Of a stretch of DNA of 8,618 nt, positions 6,765 through 8,618 are shown one piece after another. Positions within the stretch are counted from its first letter, which is position 1, and every line of letters starts with the position of its first letter. Under the pieces are notes generated by a model. That model ran no database searches, had not been told where the DNA came from, and worked only from the letters and a program-made list of their open reading frames with translations. The position numbers and the translations under genes were made by a program. The DNA is taken from contig CAMLOC010000110.1 in NCBI GenBank assembly GCA_946481465.1, positions 1 through 8,618 on the forward strand, given 5' to 3'. This DNA is from an uncultured Shinella sp. GTDB lineage: Bacteria; Pseudomonadota; Alphaproteobacteria; Rhizobiales; Rhizobiaceae.

Positions 6765-8618
6765 TCACAATTCATGGATCGCGACGTCGGGGCAGGCCTT
6801 TTTCGCAAGATCGCAGAGATGTTCGTGATGGGTGAGGTAGATCACCTGCCCGCCCATCGCCATCGCCGCCATCACCGTCAGGGCATTGAGCGCGCGTCGG
6901 TCGTCGAAGGTCTCCATGATGTCGTCGGCGATGAAGGGCACGATCTCGCGGCTTGCGGCGATCTCGTGATAGCCCGCCACGCGCAGCGCCAGATAGAGCT
7001 GGAAGCGCGTGCCCTTGGACAGGTCCTTCGCCAGTTTCGAGCCGCCCGAGGCGGCGTTGACCACCAGGAACTCGCTGTCCTTTTCGAGGATGGTCGACAG
7101 GCCGGTATATTCGCCGGCCGTGATGTCGCGGAAGGTGCGTGAGGCGCGCTCCATCATCGCGCTGCGATGGCGCTCGCGATAGAGCCGTAGCGCCTGTTCG
7201 GCCGCAAGGATGCCGGCGCGCGTTGCCAGGTAGCGCCGCGACTTCTCCGCAAGGTCGATCAGCACCGTGCGGCGCCGCTCCTCCAGCACCGCCGCCTCGT
7301 CGCTGCCGGCGACCCTTGCCAGCGCCTCCTCTGCCCGCGCCCGCAGGAGATGCTGCTCCTGCACCGCGCGGTCGAGCTCATCCAGCCGCGCGGAAAGGCC
7401 GTCCTTCTCCGCCGCAAGCTGGTCGTCGTCGACGGCCGCCAGCAGCGCCTCGGCCTCGTCGACCGTCTCGGTGCGCAGCTGTCGGGCAAGGTCCCGCCCG
7501 GCATCGTCTGCGCGCGCAGCGATCTCGTCGCGCTTGCGATAGGCTTCGAGCATCAGGTCGGCCTCCGCCAGCGTATCGCAGCCGAGCACGGCGTAGATCT
7601 CCGCGAGCCGCGCGGCGAGCACAGCGCGGCGCTCGTCCAGCGCCCTCTCCTCCTCGTCGAGGCGCAACGCCGCCTTGTCCATCGCCTCGCGCCGCTGGCG
7701 CACCGCCATGGCCGCGGCAAGCCGCCGGCCGAGAGCGGCGACGGTGGAAAGCGGGTCTTCGGCGTCGAACGGCTCGGACAGGCGCTCGGCGAGACGGCTT
7801 GCATGGCCGGCATAGTCCCGCTGGTCGCGGCGCATGCCGGCGATCCGGTGATCGAACTCCGCACGCCGCTCGACATTCTGGGCGAGCGTCTGCAACGCCG
7901 GGAGAAGGGCGGCGATGCGGTCCGGCGCAGCGGGCGCGTCCGGCTGCGCGAGCCAGGTGCCGGCGATGGAGCGCTCCCATGCCGCCTGCCATGCCGCAAG
8001 CGCCGCCGCGGCGTCGTCCGCCGCCTTGCCGCGCGTGCCGGCATCGGCCTCAAGGCGGGCGAGCCGGTCGGCAGCGGCAAGCCGCCGGGCGTCCGCCGCC
8101 TTCAATGTCTCCAGCCGCTCCTCGGCAAGGAACAACATCTCGTCGAGCGGGCTGTCCTCGGCCGGCACTGCGCCCAGCAGGGCGGCGAACCGCGCGAGCA
8201 TGTCCCGCCTCTCCTTGTCGGCGAGATCGGCTTCGACCGTGCGCTGCGCAAGCGCGGCGAGCGCATCCAGCGCCGCCGTCCGCCGCTCGATCCAGTCCGC
8301 CATCTCCGCCAGCGTCGTCCCGCCGGGCAGGCCGAGGCGAGCGGCAAGCAGGGAAACCTGCGCCTCGACCTCCGCCCGCGCGTCCGCCAGACGGGTCGCT
8401 TCGCCGCCCAACGTCTCCAGCCGCGCCGCGCCTTCCGCTGCCGTGCGTTCGAGGATGCGCAATTCCGAAAGCCGGTCGGCATTGTTGAGGCGCGCCTCCA
8501 CGGCGCGGTCGTCGTCGCGCATGGCCTGTTCGAAACTGGCGGCCGTGCCGCTGTCGAGCGTCGAGAGATGCCTGTGCCAGGCCGCCTCGCGCAGCGTCCT
8601 GAGATGGCCGGCCTGCTC
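6765..8618 (-). CDS. YhaN-like AAA/SMC-type ATPase, C-terminal 617 residues (5' end beyond window)
   Basis: The frame is open from the window edge at 8618 to TGA at 6765-6767. Visible residues 1 to about 440 are rich in Ala, Glu, Arg and Leu with heptad-like spacing, as expected for long coiled coils. The last 120 or so residues hold the C-terminal nucleotide-binding half of an SMC/Rad50-like head: an ABC-type signature LSKGTRFQLYLALRVAGY (533-550), Walker B IVPFIADDIMETFDD (559-573) and switch-like His in VIYLTHHEHL (592-601). This combination matches the YhaN family (COG4717). The N-terminal Walker A must lie upstream of 8618, and full-length rhizobial relatives are around 1,100 residues. 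YhaN proteins usually pair with a YhaO/SbcD-like metallophosphatase and are thought to act on DNA; that partner would also be outside the window. An in-frame ATG at 8522 is internal, since the frame continues through it with coherent sequence. Confidence 0.9.
   Translation of the reverse strand, partial: EQAGHLRTLREAAWHRHLSTLDSGTAASFEQAMRDDDRAVEARLNNADRLSELRILERTAAEGAARLETLGGEATRLADARAEVEAQVSLLAARLGLPGGTTLAEMADWIERRTAALDALAALAQRTVEADLADKERRDMLARFAALLGAVPAEDSPLDEMLFLAEERLETLKAADARRLAAADRLARLEADAGTRGKAADDAAAALAAWQAAWERSIAGTWLAQPDAPAAPDRIAALLPALQTLAQNVERRAEFDHRIAGMRRDQRDYAGHASRLAERLSEPFDAEDPLSTVAALGRRLAAAMAVRQRREAMDKAALRLDEEERALDERRAVLAARLAEIYAVLGCDTLAEADLMLEAYRKRDEIAARADDAGRDLARQLRTETVDEAEALLAAVDDDQLAAEKDGLSARLDELDRAVQEQHLLRARAEEALARVAGSDEAAVLEERRRTVLIDLAEKSRRYLATRAGILAAEQALRLYRERHRSAMMERASRTFRDITAGEYTGLSTILEKDSEFLVVNAASGGSKLAKDLSKGTRFQLYLALRVAGYHEIAASREIVPFIADDIMETFDDRRALNALTVMAAMAMGGQVIYLTHHEHLCDLAKKACPDVAIHEL

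Noticed and set aside
4023..7142. A 1,039-codon plus-strand open frame running opposite secDF, the small membrane gene and the end of the ATPase gene
   Set aside because: Its product is an improbable run of Asp, His, Arg, Ala and Gly with no domain, and it crosses three well-supported genes. Long antisense open frames are expected in DNA this GC-rich.
7139..8488. A 449-codon plus-strand open frame opposite the YhaN-like ATPase
   Set aside because: The product is almost all Arg, Pro, Ala and Ser, which is typical of a reverse-strand shadow of GC-rich coiled-coil coding sequence.

Overview
The window looks like ordinary chromosome from a high-GC alphaproteobacterium, most likely Rhizobiales and probably a Rhizobiaceae relative such as Shinella, Ensifer or Rhizobium. 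That placement is an inference from three things: codons strongly biased to G/C at the third position, a fused secDF gene, and a hut gene set carrying hutD. No tRNA, rRNA, insertion sequence, CRISPR array or phage gene is visible. Coding density is high, and no stretch longer than about 140 bases lacks a gene.

Left half, plus strand (1-3497). The window opens inside hutU (urocanate hydratase), of which the last 152 codons are present. It is followed, after a 63-base gap holding a strong hairpin and a strong ribosome binding site, by a YjiH-family membrane protein with nucleoside-recognition/Gate-type sequence. The hutD gene comes next and overlaps the membrane protein by one base (TGATG). This looks like the 3' part of a histidine-utilisation operon, with the YjiH-family protein as a candidate carrier for histidine, urocanate or a pathway product. 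An 84-base gap with nested inverted repeats and a possible promoter leads to an aldo/keto reductase with a complete catalytic tetrad. One repeat arm overlaps the reductase ribosome binding site.

Centre. A rho-independent terminator at 3527-3558 separates two convergent transcription units, and its T-tract runs into the secDF stop codon.

Right half, minus strand (8618 down to 3558). In the direction of transcription come the C-terminal part of a YhaN-like coiled-coil AAA/SMC-type ATPase (its N-terminal P-loop lies beyond the window), an unrecognised 140-residue single-pass membrane protein, and a fused secDF encoding the SecD and SecF halves of the export motor. No yajC lies next to secDF here. 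The unknown small membrane protein occupies the upstream position.

I found no convincing new multi-gene system. The items most worth checking are the hut-linked YjiH-family transporter, the nested inverted repeats controlling the aldo/keto reductase, and the unknown small membrane protein upstream of secDF.
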